Assembly: GCA_009377575.1 (NCBI GenBank)
Contig: WHTU01000030.1
Span: forward strand, 1-37,407
Length of the DNA: 37,407 nt
DNA from: Nitrososphaeraceae archaeon
GTDB taxonomy: Archaea > Thermoproteota > Nitrososphaeria > Nitrososphaerales > Nitrososphaeraceae
Direction of reading: 5' to 3'
The position numbers and the translations under genes are program-made. Numbering within the stretch: position 1 is the stretch's first letter; each line of letters starts with the position of its first letter. The notes beneath the pieces are model-generated. The model made no database searches. It had not been told where the DNA came from and saw only the letters and a list, made by a program, of their open reading frames with translations. Of this stretch, positions 1 through 8,073 are shown in pieces.

Positions 1-175
1 CATGATATGATCCATATGACTATTAGAATAGTACTGGAATTGGTACTAGTTATATTTAGCAGACTAATCGAGTCTTAGGTCTATCCATCTAATATGGTGG
101 GGAATGTATTAATTAAGATGAAAAATAAGAGAAAATAATCTAATTAGGTTATTTTAACGATATAAACGAACAACC

Positions 176-412
176 TCAAGTCGTATCTGTTGAACCTGCT
201 ACTTTTTCTGCAGTAGCAAATCTATCACCCACTGAATTAATCTTAATCTTTATGTTTTTGTCTCCAGCTTTTGCATTTTTTACAAAAATCACTAGGCCGC
301 CTATTTTCGCAATACCGTCTCCACTTCTACCCGTGTCAGTAATGTCTACCGTGTACTCTTTGCCTGTTTCTACAGGTTTTGAGGAACCTCCCGTGTTCTG
401 TCCATAACTCAT
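176..412 (-). CDS. Stand-alone TRAM-domain RNA-binding protein
   Basis: A 78-residue protein that is almost entirely one TRAM domain. After about 15 polar residues it reads EYTVDITDTGRSGDGIAKIG, then VIFVKNAKAGD and a final strand with RFATAE, which is the classic TRAM beta-barrel pattern. TRAM domains bind RNA; in larger proteins they sit beside methyltransferase or radical-SAM modules, while archaea also have free-standing copies, reported to act as RNA chaperones in cold-adapted methanogens. The length matches these solo proteins. The ATG at 410-412 is the only sensible start. The gene stands alone: the next gene upstream (516-1130) is about 100 bases away on the same strand. Family call secure; the specific RNA target is unknown. 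Confidence 0.9.
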   Translation of the reverse strand: MSYGQNTGGSSKPVETGKEYTVDITDTGRSGDGIAKIGGLVIFVKNAKAGDKNIKIKINSVGDRFATAEKVAGSTDTT

Positions 413-515
413 TAAAAGTCAATAATTGAGTAGGCATTATAGTATATGAACTAATGTATTAACATAATAAAACCTGTCACCGTCAAAACGGTTCTAATGT
501 TTTTTCTGTTGACAT

Positions 516-1130
516 TCATTTACCCATTCGCTTTAGTTGTTGGTTTTTAATGTCGATAGCTCTCCCGAGATCTGACAGTTGTGCATTCCATAGAATTAGC
601 TTATCCAATAGATTTCTCTTTTGGCCTTCTAAATTTATTACGTCATTTGTAAGACATTGAACTCTGTTCATTAAATCAGATAAATCATAATTTGCGTATC
701 TGAGGAACTTAAAAATATGTTTTTCATCCAACACACGACGCTCTTTCAAACAATGAAACAACTTCAGAAACGACGGCAGAAAGGCTTTAACCTCATTGTA
801 CACGACTGCCAATTCATGATCATTTAAGGCCCAAAACTCTTCTAACAAGCTTTGCACTTCAGAAGCTGACAGATTAAGTTCTATTGCAACCTCAATAGGT
901 TTTTTACCAACCGAAAATAGAAATAACGCTTTCGTAGCCGTGGACTTGTCTTTCAAGTCTTTTGTTTCGATGTCACCATCTTTGTCATGACCATTCGCTC
1001 TTCGTATTATCATTCCAATATCGCTAAATGACAGATGTGCTGCATGAGCAATCTCACGAATAGTCTTTCCCTGTTGGTGTAGCTTAATTACTAACTGCTC
1101 TTTATCTCGTCTGGTTAGTACCACTTGCAA
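516..1130 (-). CDS. Two-HTH protein with C-terminal coiled coil
   Basis: A 204-residue protein. Residues 6-45 (TRRDKEQLVIKLHQQGKTIR, then EIAHAAHLSFSDIGMIIRRA) form a resolvase/transposase-type helix-turn-helix. A second HTH-like segment at about 68-97 contains LFLFSVGKKPIEVAIELNLS. The rest, from about residue 110, is predicted helical and ends in a likely coiled coil with regularly spaced leucines. No catalytic domain is visible, so it is more likely a DNA-binding or regulatory protein than a transposase. The architecture resembles HTH proteins I associate with Nitrososphaerales genomes, but I cannot name a characterised member. It has its own promoter region and no operon partner. Function unknown. 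Confidence 0.75.
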   Translation of the reverse strand: MQVVLTRRDKEQLVIKLHQQGKTIREIAHAAHLSFSDIGMIIRRANGHDKDGDIETKDLKDKSTATKALFLFSVGKKPIEVAIELNLSASEVQSLLEEFWALNDHELAVVYNEVKAFLPSFLKLFHCLKERRVLDEKHIFKFLRYANYDLSDLMNRVQCLTNDVINLEGQKRNLLDKLILWNAQLSDLGRAIDIKNQQLKRMGK

Positions 1131-1289
1131 TGTGTTTTATTGGGTAGACATCACAGATAGCTTTTGCTGTCTGTTATTAGTTGTTACCTACTGTTACACA
1201 CCAATATCAGCCGTTATTTTGTACTATTTTATACTCAATGGCCTTAGTACGTATCTGCCGATTTGCCGACGGCGCATTTGGTGTCTAGG

Positions 1290-1730
1290 TTAACTCGCGG
1301 CTATCACCGGCGAGAACGGAAAAACTAAGCCTTCGCTAATATTACTCCATATCTCATCAAATGTCTCTCCATTATCTGTTGACGGCCGGTACACTATCGA
1401 TCCACTGTCTGCCCATACAACATAGACGTTACTATCTAATACTGCAATATCAGGCCATTCTGAATTTCCAGAATTAGTACTCAAATTTACCCCTGGACTA
1501 GAGAACGTATTTCCACCATTTAGGGATCGAACGTAGAAAATATCGCTTGGAACATTCTCCTGCCAGACAATATGTATATTCTGGCCCGAGACTGCTATTC
1601 TAGACCTAATGGATTCAGAAAATGCAGTCAGACTTAAATTCTCTGTATTAGAAAATGTAACTCCACCATCAACTGATCTTCTGTAAAAGATATCCGTTCC
1701 GGAGCCAAATGAGTCATCGTCCCAGGCCAC
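1290..1730 (-). CDS. C-terminal part of frameshifted propeller protein
   Basis: This frame continues the beta-propeller of the upstream ORF (1714-2910) after a one-base shift near position 1737. It opens as a GTG-started 146-residue ORF, but its first residues ([18 protein letters not shown]) are the middle of a propeller repeat, so it is not an independent gene start. It carries the last three repeats, each with a VHV/IHIVW-type strand and an Asp-box-like turn such as [16 protein letters not shown] and STDNGETF. Removing one base at about 1737 would join SGET to VHVAW and give one protein of about 539 residues with seven repeats. Explanations are a recent mutation, a sequencing error or recoding; sequence alone cannot decide. 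Confidence 0.7.
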   Translation of the reverse strand: MAWDDDSFGSGTDIFYRRSVDGGVTFSNTENLSLTAFSESIRSRIAVSGQNIHIVWQENVPSDIFYVRSLNGGNTFSSPGVNLSTNSGNSEWPDIAVLDSNVYVVWADSGSIVYRPSTDNGETFDEIWSNISEGLVFPFSPVIAAS

Positions 1731-2910
1731 GTGTACTTGTTTCGCCTGATAGAGCTATCGATGCAAATCTTGAGCCACCAGGACTATCGCTCAGATTTAC
1801 CTCACTGGTGAACGTAACTCCACCATCAACTGACATTCTGTAATAGATATCCAGATTGGTAACTTGTGGTATCCAATCTTGCCAAATTACATGTACACTA
1901 TTACCGATAGCAGCTATTGCAGGGAGTTCAGAAGATCCATTATTATTGCTCAAATTCTCTGTAGGCTCTACAAAGCTAATCCCACTATCTGTGCTTCTTT
2001 TATACAAAATTTCATTATTGCCAGGTGTGTCATCTGTCCACACTACATACACATTATTACCTGATACAGCTATAGCCGGGGCTTCAGACTCTCCATCATT
2101 GACACTTAGATTTATTGGCTCACCAAACGTGGCTCCACCATTCGTGCTCCTCTTATAAAAGATATCACCGTTTCCAGAGGTATCATCTTCCCAAACAACA
2201 TGCACATCACTACCAGAGACAGCCATCGCTGGACTACCAGAACTTGCAGGGGTACCACTTAGATTTATTGTACTCGGATCAAAATCAGCTCCATCTCTTT
2301 TGAGAAATATATCATTAGCACTAGCAGCGGATGTTCTAGCTTCCCACACAACATGAATCAAATCCTGGGAAGTTGGTGGGCCTGGAGGTCCTGGGGGACC
2401 GGGATCTCCCTGCGAACCAGCTGGACCTTGTGATCCAGTAGCACCAGTCTGACCCGGTGGACCCTGTGAACCGGTTGGTCCAGCTGGTCCTGGCGGGCCT
2501 TGTGGACCTTGTGGACCTTGTGCTCCAGTAGCTCCAGTAGCTCCAGTAGCTCCAGTAGCTCCAGTAGCTCCAGTAGCTCCCGTTTGGCCTGGCGGACCTT
2601 GTGGCCCGGCTGGTCCCGCTGGTCCTGGCGGACCTTGTCCACCTTGCGAACCATCTTCTTCGCTCTTTATAGAAGTCTGTCTGACTTGTGGGTTTACAAT
2701 ATTCTCATCTCCAATTGTTTCTGCATTGTTATTAGCACAGTTTGTAATGCCGTCTTCTGATGAGCATTCATTTTGCAGCTGTGCGGAGCTAGAATACGCT
2801 TTAGCGTAAACTGAAAAAGGCATTAATTTAGTTAACGGATCTGCTAGAGGCATAAACATAACTATTACCAGGAAGAGAACTGTTAACATAGACATGGTCT
2901 TGTTATTCAT
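1714..2910 (-). CDS. Secreted collagen-like protein with beta-propeller
   Basis: The N-terminal and larger part (398 residues) of a secreted surface protein. Residues 1-37 form a signal peptide or membrane anchor with a strongly hydrophobic core, ending near VYAKA. Residues of about 90-180 are a collagen-like Gly-X-Y stretch ([16 protein letters not shown], then seven GAT triplets). After it come propeller repeats of about 47 residues with VHVVW strands and Asp-box-like turns ([16 protein letters not shown]), like BNR/sialidase-type repeats. No sialidase catalytic residues can be assigned, so an adhesive or structural role is more likely. The ORF runs out of frame after IALSGET and ends in STRGLGR; the missing three repeats continue in another frame at 1290-1736. 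It is probably one gene with a frameshift. Confidence 0.8.
   Translation of the reverse strand: MNNKTMSMLTVLFLVIVMFMPLADPLTKLMPFSVYAKAYSSSAQLQNECSSEDGITNCANNNAETIGDENIVNPQVRQTSIKSEEDGSQGGQGPPGPAGPAGPQGPPGQTGATGATGATGATGATGATGAQGPQGPQGPPGPAGPTGSQGPPGQTGATGSQGPAGSQGDPGPPGPPGPPTSQDLIHVVWEARTSAASANDIFLKRDGADFDPSTINLSGTPASSGSPAMAVSGSDVHVVWEDDTSGNGDIFYKRSTNGGATFGEPINLSVNDGESEAPAIAVSGNNVYVVWTDDTPGNNEILYKRSTDSGISFVEPTENLSNNNGSSELPAIAAIGNSVHVIWQDWIPQVTNLDIYYRMSVDGGVTFTSEVNLSDSPGGSRFASIALSGETSTRGLGR
2522..2580. repeat. 9-bp tandem repeat in the collagen-like region
   Basis: Six perfect copies of GCTCCAGTA (2522-2575) followed by a partial copy to 2580. On the coding strand each unit encodes one Gly-Ala-Thr triplet. 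The flanks hold related Gly-Pro-Gln units (GTGGACCTT). Because the unit is nine bases, slippage would change the number of Gly-X-Y triplets without breaking the frame. Confidence 0.95.
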
Positions 2911-3191
2911 GTATGATATGACTAATGGCTTAATGAGATCTTCATTTATGTGAATTCATATTGATAACATTACCAGTTTAATCTTATATCTTTTCTAGTG
3001 AATAGTACATAATGATAGTCTGATTCAATATCATTTTTGGACAATGTATATGTCTTTTAGTTGGCTTCAAGATATTGGTTTCAAATATTCAGCATTAGTA
3101 TCAATAGTGTGTACCTGAAATATCCTAGACTGTAGTCTCATAGTAGAATTTATCACTCAGTTAATATAGGCAATTTTACTATATATTTCTG

Positions 3192-3443
3192 ATGTCCCAA
3201 ACATTCGAAGATTGTATAAGATCATTCTATATTCGCTGCGAGGATGTAGGGCTGGACTGTAATTGCATTATTAATGGAAACACGGAAGAGAAAGTCGCGA
3301 ATGAGACATTCCTGCACATGTTCGAATATCACGCCATAACTCCAGATGAAATGACTACGTGTATGAGATTGAAGATTAAAGAGAATATGCAAATATATTC
3401 TCATAGTGATTGTCTGTCAAGATTAAATTGTAATATCTTTTAG
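3192..3443 (+). CDS. DUF1059 small protein
   Basis: An 83-residue protein whose core, FYIRCEDVGLDCNCIINGNT, then a helix with HMFEYHAITPDEM, matches the DUF1059 pattern: Cys-x-Asp-x-Gly-x-Asp-Cys near the start, followed by a Gly-x-[TS]-x-[DE] turn and a helix containing a His pair. The conserved Cys and His residues suggest a small metal site, but the function of the family is not known. ATG at 3192 gives the expected family length. The gene stands alone between long intergenic regions. Confidence 0.75.
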   Translation: MSQTFEDCIRSFYIRCEDVGLDCNCIINGNTEEKVANETFLHMFEYHAITPDEMTTCMRLKIKENMQIYSHSDCLSRLNCNIF

Positions 3444-3890
3444 AAAATTCAAACAAACGTGAGACTTGTTTATTTCGGATATGTTTACCGATTACAATTA
3501 GCCTCCATCTTTTAACTACCCCGCTCTGCCGTCTAAATTAGAATCGTATAAATTTGCAATATATAGCCCCGTAACGCTATCAGCTAGTCAAACTTTTTTC
3601 CAGAGAAATAGCATAAGACGGTAGTTTGACGAATCATAGCAACTTATGTAAAAAGAGTGCACGACGGATAAATTTTAAGATTACTCCATGATAGTTAAAA
3701 AGCGCCAGACGCTATTGATCACCGAACAATAGCGGATGTATAAACCAGCTGCAGTCCATCCGGCAGCAAAGTCCACCTCATATGCTGCGTAATAAACCGC
3801 CGGATTTTCTGCATTATTATAGGGATCACAATAGGTATGGCCTTGTATGTGTTCTCAGTCTATTATTTTTTGACCTACATCAACGATGCT
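3444..3890. other. Intergenic stretch with two inverted repeats
   Basis: About 450 bases with no convincing gene. It contains an 8-bp inverted repeat (GTCAAACT at 3587-3594 and AGTTTGAC at 3623-3630) and a 7-bp one (GCTATTG at 3711-3717 and CAATAGC at 3727-3733). These could be terminators or an unrecognised small RNA; neither is followed by a clear T tract. Confidence 0.4.
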
Positions 3891-4325
3891 CTAGTTCCCT
3901 CCTCTTCTATCGTTACCGATAATAGCATCGCCTCCATCGCCTCCATCTGCTCCTCTTCCACCATTACCGCTATGATCTCCATTACCAGTACGGTGTTCAT
4001 TACTGCCGGTACTTCCAGTACAATCGCGTCCAATGTTTTTGCCAGATTGATCAAACGAAGGTTCACCGTCAATACTGCTTGAGTCTCTTATTTTTGCATT
4101 ACAATCACCAGATGGTCCAATTTCTCCACCGAAGGCGTCTCCTGTGTCTCCTCCTCGACCGCCTTCTCCTCCTGGACCACCATCACCTCCTGTTGCTATA
4201 CATACGCTTGAGCTGCTGCATATGTCTCCGAATACCATTTGTGTTTCAGATATAGCCATGAAACTACTCATAGTTGTCATGGCTAAAATTCCTAAATACA
4301 GTACATATGAAATCTTATTCACCAT
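3891..4325 (-). CDS. Secreted glycine-rich (collagen-like) protein
   Basis: A 144-residue protein with an N-terminal signal peptide (hydrophobic residues 6-25, likely cleavage near QMVFGD). The mature part has two Gly/Asp-rich blocks, GGDGGPGGEGGRGGDTGD and NGGRGADGGDGGDAI, flanking a Ser/Asp-rich linker with two Cys. The repeats are GGX-like rather than a strict Pro-rich Gly-X-Y collagen. It is probably a surface or matrix protein. It lies in the same stretch as the collagen-propeller gene (1290-2910) and shares its glycine-rich style. Confidence 0.7.
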   Translation of the reverse strand: MVNKISYVLYLGILAMTTMSSFMAISETQMVFGDICSSSSVCIATGGDGGPGGEGGRGGDTGDAFGGEIGPSGDCNAKIRDSSSIDGEPSFDQSGKNIGRDCTGSTGSNEHRTGNGDHSGNGGRGADGGDGGDAIIGNDRRGGN

Positions 4326-4584
4326 TCTGTAGTAATATAATGATCGATTATTTGTGAGTTTTAATCATCTTTCATATATAAATAATAGATACCAAAAGAC
4401 AGTATTTTCTATGTAAATAAATATAACAAATAGATCATTGCTAACATTTGATAGTATTAAATTTGGACTTTGACCTGAACGTCTTAGTGTTCAACCGTTG
4501 TCCAGAGTGTCGTTCCAAGTTGTTCTGACAGCTCGATGGAGATATCATACAACAATTCAGCTATTACCAGTCTGCTTGTTCTGG

Positions 4585-4875
4585 TTATTGATTGGCTTCA
4601 TCTGCCTTTGGAGTATTAGGAGATACATCAGATTTGTTTGCAACCCCCATATGTTCATGATGCATGCTATTGCTGTCATCGTGGTTTAATGAGGCGGTAG
4701 AAAGTTTCTCTTCTGTCATACAATCATTGCATGTCCATGAACCGTCGATATATTTACCCAATTTTACTCTTCCATGATTTTCTATTTCTATTTCTATAGA
4801 ATCGGTAACAGGCGAACTACATTGGTCGCATTGAGGTAGGGAATTTTCCATAGTAATAACTTTACAAAATGTCAT
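4585..4875 (-). CDS. Small zinc-ribbon protein
   Basis: A 96-residue protein with two CxxC knuckles, CDQC (about residues 16-19) and CNDC (about 49-52), separated by about 30 residues, the spacing of a single zinc ribbon. The C-terminal half is hydrophilic, rich in His, Asp, Asn and Ser (HHEHMG), with no recognisable fold. The start could be the first ATG or the internal Met at residue 9 (MENSLPQC), which would remove a short N-terminal tail. Function unknown. Confidence 0.6.
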   Translation of the reverse strand: MTFCKVITMENSLPQCDQCSSPVTDSIEIEIENHGRVKLGKYIDGSWTCNDCMTEEKLSTASLNHDDSNSMHHEHMGVANKSDVSPNTPKADEANQ

Positions 4876-4921
4876 AAATATTAATTAGATCGATCGTTTT
4901 GAACATTAAACGTTCAGTGGT

Positions 4922-5004
4922 TAACATATATGTTAGCAAGATAACTATGGCGGCCGGAATGACAGTCAGTACTACAATCGTGGATTTATTTCTATTCATT
5001 CCGG
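4922..5004. terminator. Palindrome and inverted repeat behind 5019-5651
   Basis: A perfect 14-bp palindrome, TAACATATATGTTA, lies at 4922-4935. A 9-bp inverted repeat, CCGGAATGA at 4954-4962 and TCATTCCGG at 4996-5004, lies just beyond the stop of the minus-strand gene at 5019. The repeat could fold in its 3' untranslated region; the palindrome may be a protein-binding site for the gene starting at 4875. Confidence 0.35.
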
Positions 5005-5018
5005 TTCAACACAGAATA

Positions 5019-5651
5019 TTAGACCGAATCTTGGTAGGCCGGTAATACCATTACTATCTTCCATTCAGCGCTTGATGTGTCTATTGCAACATCACAACTT
5101 TCATTGTAGTCGACGGTTTGTGCTCTGAGACAACCAACGATGAATGCCTCGCAGAGTTCATTCGTGTTGGCGTTGTCTATTCCCATACAACCTTGCACGA
5201 AACCATCATAGTACGCTTTATCGCCGTTTGCGTGAATTTCACAGTTTTCATATGCAAAGGTGTCAAATTGTAACCCTCCGCCAGCTTGTTTGCCTCCACC
5301 CTCACAATTGTTGTACCAGCGAGTTTCATTAACTGCTGTATTTTGTACCGCTAACGCCGGGGCATTTTCAATCGATGGTGATTCAACATTATTACTGCCA
5401 CCGTTGTCTTTTTCATCGTCATCATCGTTCCTGTCCCCTGGTCTACCTGCGTCTTCCCAGGCCTCTTGCTCTTGTTCATCAATTTCCTCTTTCTCTTCAT
5501 CACTCGAGTCATCTGGATATGTATAACCGTCATCTTCCGTTGTTGGCGATGCATATGTTGACAACTGATTCGATGTTATCATGGTTATTGCCATCACGGC
5601 TATCAAAGAACAGAATGCTGCTTTCCGAATATTATTCATTTTTACCATCAT
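5019..5651 (-). CDS. Secreted acidic Cys-containing protein
   Basis: A 210-residue secreted protein. The signal peptide spans about residues 1-35 (AAFCSLIAVMAITMI core, cleavage near TYAS). It is followed by a very acidic low-complexity segment (about 36-85, rich in Asp and Glu) and a C-terminal domain with six Cys, consistent with disulfides outside the cell. The C-terminal domain includes the motif KAYYDGFVQGCMG, similar to WYRNGYEQGWNV in the neighbouring secreted protein at 5729-6031, so the two may share a small domain. The likely start is the first or second Met (MMVKMNN). I do not recognise a named family. Confidence 0.7.
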   Translation of the reverse strand: MMVKMNNIRKAAFCSLIAVMAITMITSNQLSTYASPTTEDDGYTYPDDSSDEEKEEIDEQEQEAWEDAGRPGDRNDDDDEKDNGGSNNVESPSIENAPALAVQNTAVNETRWYNNCEGGGKQAGGGLQFDTFAYENCEIHANGDKAYYDGFVQGCMGIDNANTNELCEAFIVGCLRAQTVDYNESCDVAIDTSSAEWKIVMVLPAYQDSV

Positions 5652-5728
5652 TAACCCGGTTTCTCAAAAAAAGAAAAAGTTAGCTGCCATCATTGTAATC
5701 GCTCCCTCACATACAGCAGAAATCATAA

Positions 5729-6031
5729 TTATTGCGGATCACTACCCTGCTGTCTTCCCAAGCCTATTTGTACATTCCATCCCTGTTCATAACCGTTCCG
5801 ATACCATTTACAATATGTATCAGGATTGTTTGATGAACATTCATATTCTTTTGCATCACCATTTAGGTAGTCATTCTTTCCCTCTTTCCACCCAGCGCTT
5901 ACAGCATCATCATTTGAGTTAACTTCTCTGTCGTTAGATGCTTGTATAGGCTGTTGTTGTGTTGCTAAAATGACAGTGACGAGCAATATTGCAGCGATTA
6001 TTCCAGTTTTTAGAGCTTTTTGGTGTGCCAT
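5729..6031 (-). CDS. Small secreted protein with YxxGYxxGW motif
   Basis: About 100 residues from the ATG at 6029-6031. A further 30 upstream residues are open, but the internal Met gives a clean signal peptide: KALKTG, a hydrophobic core IIAAILLVTVILA, and cleavage near PIQAS. The mature part contains AVSAGWKEGKNDYLNG and YRNGYEQGWNVQ, a pattern of aromatic-x2-Gly-aromatic found in small secreted archaeal proteins of unknown role. It shares a related motif with the product of 5019-5651, about 80 bases away on the same strand, so the pair may work together. Function unknown. Confidence 0.65.
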   Translation of the reverse strand: MAHQKALKTGIIAAILLVTVILATQQQPIQASNDREVNSNDDAVSAGWKEGKNDYLNGDAKEYECSSNNPDTYCKWYRNGYEQGWNVQIGLGRQQGSDPQ

Positions 6032-6301
6032 ATCGTATATGTGGATATACAGTAATATATAGCTGATTATTTGTAGTATTATGTAGTCAGATAATAAAAT
6101 TATTGAACGCAATAGGGTCATGCTCTGTGTATGTACATTGAGTGGTATAGCTGTGCCGCTTGTGCCAGATTACGAGCAAGTCTTTTTCTGGCTATAGAAT
6201 GTGAAAATCGTCAGATATTGGCCGGTCATCAGATAGATACTGGAATTGAAGATAAGAGCGCACATACATACGTCATTCTCGTAAATGGCTTACTAGGCTA
6301 C

Positions 6302-6622
6302 TCACAATTCACTGTCTTCAAACTCATACATTTTCTTTTGTTTGCCCAGATGAATTAGTCTATTATCCGTCTGCTTAGATTGTATCATCGACTTCAAATG
6401 GATGATGAGTTTGTGCTGTGACAATAGCAAAGCTAGAATCAAAGACTCAGTTGGAAATGCATGCGTTTGTGGATGGTTATTTATCGCAAGAGAATATTTA
6501 TAACAATCATCGAGCAATTGAGTAAATACAACCTTATCCTCGTCTGACGGAAGTTTATCTATGAAGCCTCGCCAACTCTCAATCTCTCTAGTGAGAATGT
6601 CTTCATCCGGAAATAGACTCAT
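6302..6622 (-). CDS. Hypothetical helical protein
   Basis: A 106-residue, mostly helical soluble protein with no signal peptide and no recognised motif. Leucine-rich helices (LILALLLSQHKLIIHLKSMI) lie in the middle. The ATG at 6622 is clear. It sits 19 bases downstream of the polymerase-thumb ORF (6642-7070) on the same strand, so the two are probably co-transcribed. I take it as the left-most gene of the integrated element, though that boundary is not proven. Confidence 0.55.
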   Translation of the reverse strand: MSLFPDEDILTREIESWRGFIDKLPSDEDKVVFTQLLDDCYKYSLAINNHPQTHAFPTESLILALLLSQHKLIIHLKSMIQSKQTDNRLIHLGKQKKMYEFEDSEL

Positions 6623-6641
6623 TAACTAACCCTAATCATTT

Positions 6642-7070
6642 TCATAATTCTGATTTTGCAGATTCGATGTCTTTCGCGCGTTGCTGGTAAATCTCATTCC
6701 ACCAGTGGTAGGCTTTTTTTCTATCAAATCCATATGATGACCTATTAAACCCAAATACTGATAATACTGCCTCAGCAGAATCGAGGAGCATTTCTAAATA
6801 TTTCTCTCTATCATACTCTTCAGAAGAGATTAGCTTGGCGGGGGTTATTCGTTGCAGCGGATCAGCATGATTTGAATCTGAGTGAACATACTGTATATTA
6901 TCTCCCCTGCCAGCAATAACTCCGGAAATATTTAATCTAATAGCTGCTGCGACATGGGGGAATAAACTTCTATATTTTTCTATATTTTGTCGTAGTAACT
7001 TAGAGATAACCAGATCAGTAATTTGTATCTCTCCGTTCATAATTTTATCAATACTATGAGTAATATACAA
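6642..7070 (-). CDS. Stand-alone thumb domain of family B DNA polymerase
   Basis: A 142-residue protein that aligns by eye with the extreme C terminus of archaeal family B DNA polymerases. It starts in the helix after the palm (DKIMNGEIQITDLVISKLLR), continues with EKYRSLFPHVAAAIRLN, then RGDNIQYVHSD, PLQRITPAKL and EYDREKYLEMLLDSAEAVLS plus VFGF. These are the LVISK, PHV-A-A, GD-I-YV, EYD-xx-Y and FGF landmarks of the thumb. There is no exonuclease or palm sequence upstream: the frame closes about 12 codons before the start, so the active site is absent. The start is TTG at 7068-7070 or ATG at about 7040. It cannot polymerise alone. It could bind DNA or a processivity factor, or be a captured fragment of the host gene. 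Confidence 0.7.
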   Translation of the reverse strand: MYITHSIDKIMNGEIQITDLVISKLLRQNIEKYRSLFPHVAAAIRLNISGVIAGRGDNIQYVHSDSNHADPLQRITPAKLISSEEYDREKYLEMLLDSAEAVLSVFGFNRSSYGFDRKKAYHWWNEIYQQRAKDIESAKSEL

Positions 7071-7173
7071 GAGTGCATTTTGATATCCTGTATTAGAACT
7101 TCTTTAATATAATTAGGCATGTGCTTAAATCTCTTGTTAACTTATTTTGACTTATTGTTAATATTGTCTATAG

Positions 7174-7230
7174 CCAGCCATAGGAGGGGAGTGGGGGTGC
7201 TAGCTCCCCCGTCCCCCCATGGTCAGCTGG
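7174..7230. other. GC-rich imperfect hairpin in a divergent promoter region
   Basis: In an otherwise AT-rich stretch, a 57-base segment can fold into a long imperfect hairpin. The outer stem is CCAGC (7174-7178) with GCTGG (7226-7230), then CAT with ATG, a G-run/C-run stem (GGGGAGTGGGGG against CCCCCGTCCCCC), and a GCTAGC palindrome at the tip. It lies between a minus-strand gene starting at 7070 and a plus-strand gene starting at 7262, so it is not a terminator for either. A replication origin, a recombination site or a structured RNA are possible. Confidence 0.6.
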
Positions 7231-7261
7231 AATATAATAACTCTTTTTGATAAATATCATT

Positions 7262-7495
7262 ATGCCCAAACAAGGCCGTGCTAAACTCGTTTCTCCTGAC
7301 ACGAGAACTGAAAATCAGGCACTCGAAATAGTGGAAGAGTCTAGCCCACAGGAGCAAAAAGATGAGTTAGTGTTATCGGAATTGGATAATGAAATTGAAT
7401 GCCCGCGATGTAGCGATTTAATGGAATTGTGCTCCAGCTTCGATAAGTTAGTATACTCTTGCGAGAGTTGCAGCTTCTTGTTGAAATGTGTTTAG
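7262..7495 (+). CDS. Small zinc-ribbon protein
   Basis: A 77-residue protein from the ATG at 7262; an upstream in-frame TTG at 7247 is less likely. The C-terminal half is a zinc ribbon: CPRCSDLMELC, then YSCESCSFLLKC, giving two CxxC knuckles about 20 residues apart. The N-terminal half is charged (Glu, Lys, Gln). It is the only plus-strand gene in the putative mobile element, transcribed away from the GC-rich hairpin at 7174-7230. Such mini-ribbons in mobile elements often bind DNA or act as transcription regulators, but this one has no known homologue that I can name. Confidence 0.65.
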   Translation: MPKQGRAKLVSPDTRTENQALEIVEESSPQEQKDELVLSELDNEIECPRCSDLMELCSSFDKLVYSCESCSFLLKCV

Positions 7496-7533
7496 AGAGA
7501 AGACATACGATCTTATCGTAAGATTTTGTCCAA

Positions 7534-8073
7534 CTAAGATGTCCATCTTAACTTAGTATTTGAACATTGAGCGCTGATTTCATCTTCAGTATCTTGAATT
7601 TTGATTATCTGCTTTCGTAGACGTATTGCTTGTTTGAAATCATTGTTTGCTTCTGCAATCTCGATGGCTCGTGCTTTATCTCCATATTTAAGATCGGAAA
7701 GGCGTTCCAAGATACTCTCAAGCAAATCAATTTCATTAATTAAAATGTCAGATTCTCTAAGATTATTGCAGTCTTTTAATTTCAAATTTAGCTCTTGAAT
7801 TCTGTTCTGCAATGTATTTTCGAATTCTATCGTGTCTGCCAAATCCAATCGTATTTTGGTTGTTCCAATTTGTACCTGTTTTCGGTCAATATCTTGATTT
7901 AAAATTGAGTAAATAACAGTTGCTGTCCAACGTAAAAATTCAATTTCATCTTTACGGTCGGCTATGTATAATGGGTTCAGTTTCACGTTAGTTGCTATTT
8001 CCACCTCTTCAGTTAGTGATCCAATTCTTTCTTGAATTATTTTCTGGAGTTCAATGAGTTTGTGTTTTGACAT
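7534..8073 (-). CDS. Coiled-coil hypothetical protein
   Basis: About 179 residues from the ATG at 8071-8073; six more upstream residues are open. It is almost entirely alpha-helical with heptad-like Leu/Ile spacing and strongly charged segments (LQNRIQELNLKLKD, LLESILERLSDLKYGDKA), so it probably forms coiled coils or a helical bundle. No membrane segment, signal or metal motif. It lies in the mobile-element block, convergent with 7262-7495. Function unknown. Confidence 0.6.
   Translation of the reverse strand: MSKHKLIELQKIIQERIGSLTEEVEIATNVKLNPLYIADRKDEIEFLRWTATVIYSILNQDIDRKQVQIGTTKIRLDLADTIEFENTLQNRIQELNLKLKDCNNLRESDILINEIDLLESILERLSDLKYGDKARAIEIAEANNDFKQAIRLRKQIIKIQDTEDEISAQCSNTKLRWTS

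Larger units (their letters stand above)
1290..2910 (-). pseudogene. Whole frameshifted collagen-propeller gene
   Basis: This is the reconstructed parent gene of the two ORFs described at 1714-2910 and 1290-1730. Deleting one base at about 1737 restores a single frame of about 539 codons: signal peptide, acidic linker, collagen-like region, then seven propeller repeats. The repeats open with IHVVWEA, VHVVWED, VYVVWTD, VHVIWQD, VHVAWDD, IHIVWQE and VYVVWAD. Seven is the usual number of blades for a closed seven-bladed propeller, which argues that the intact form was the functional one. Whether the living cell carries the shift is unknown. Confidence 0.55.

Noticed and set aside
136-151. CTAATTAGGTTATTTTAA-like partial metal box
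   Set aside because: Only one half fits, and it lies behind the TRAM gene, not before a visible start.
2358-2760. ORFs on both strands over the collagen-like region (poly-Leu and poly-Ser frames)
   Set aside because: They are shadows of the 9-bp repeat and Gly-X-Y coding region in other frames.
6131-6358. 75-residue plus-strand ORF
   Set aside because: No motif, overlaps the end of 6302-6622, and no ribosome binding site.
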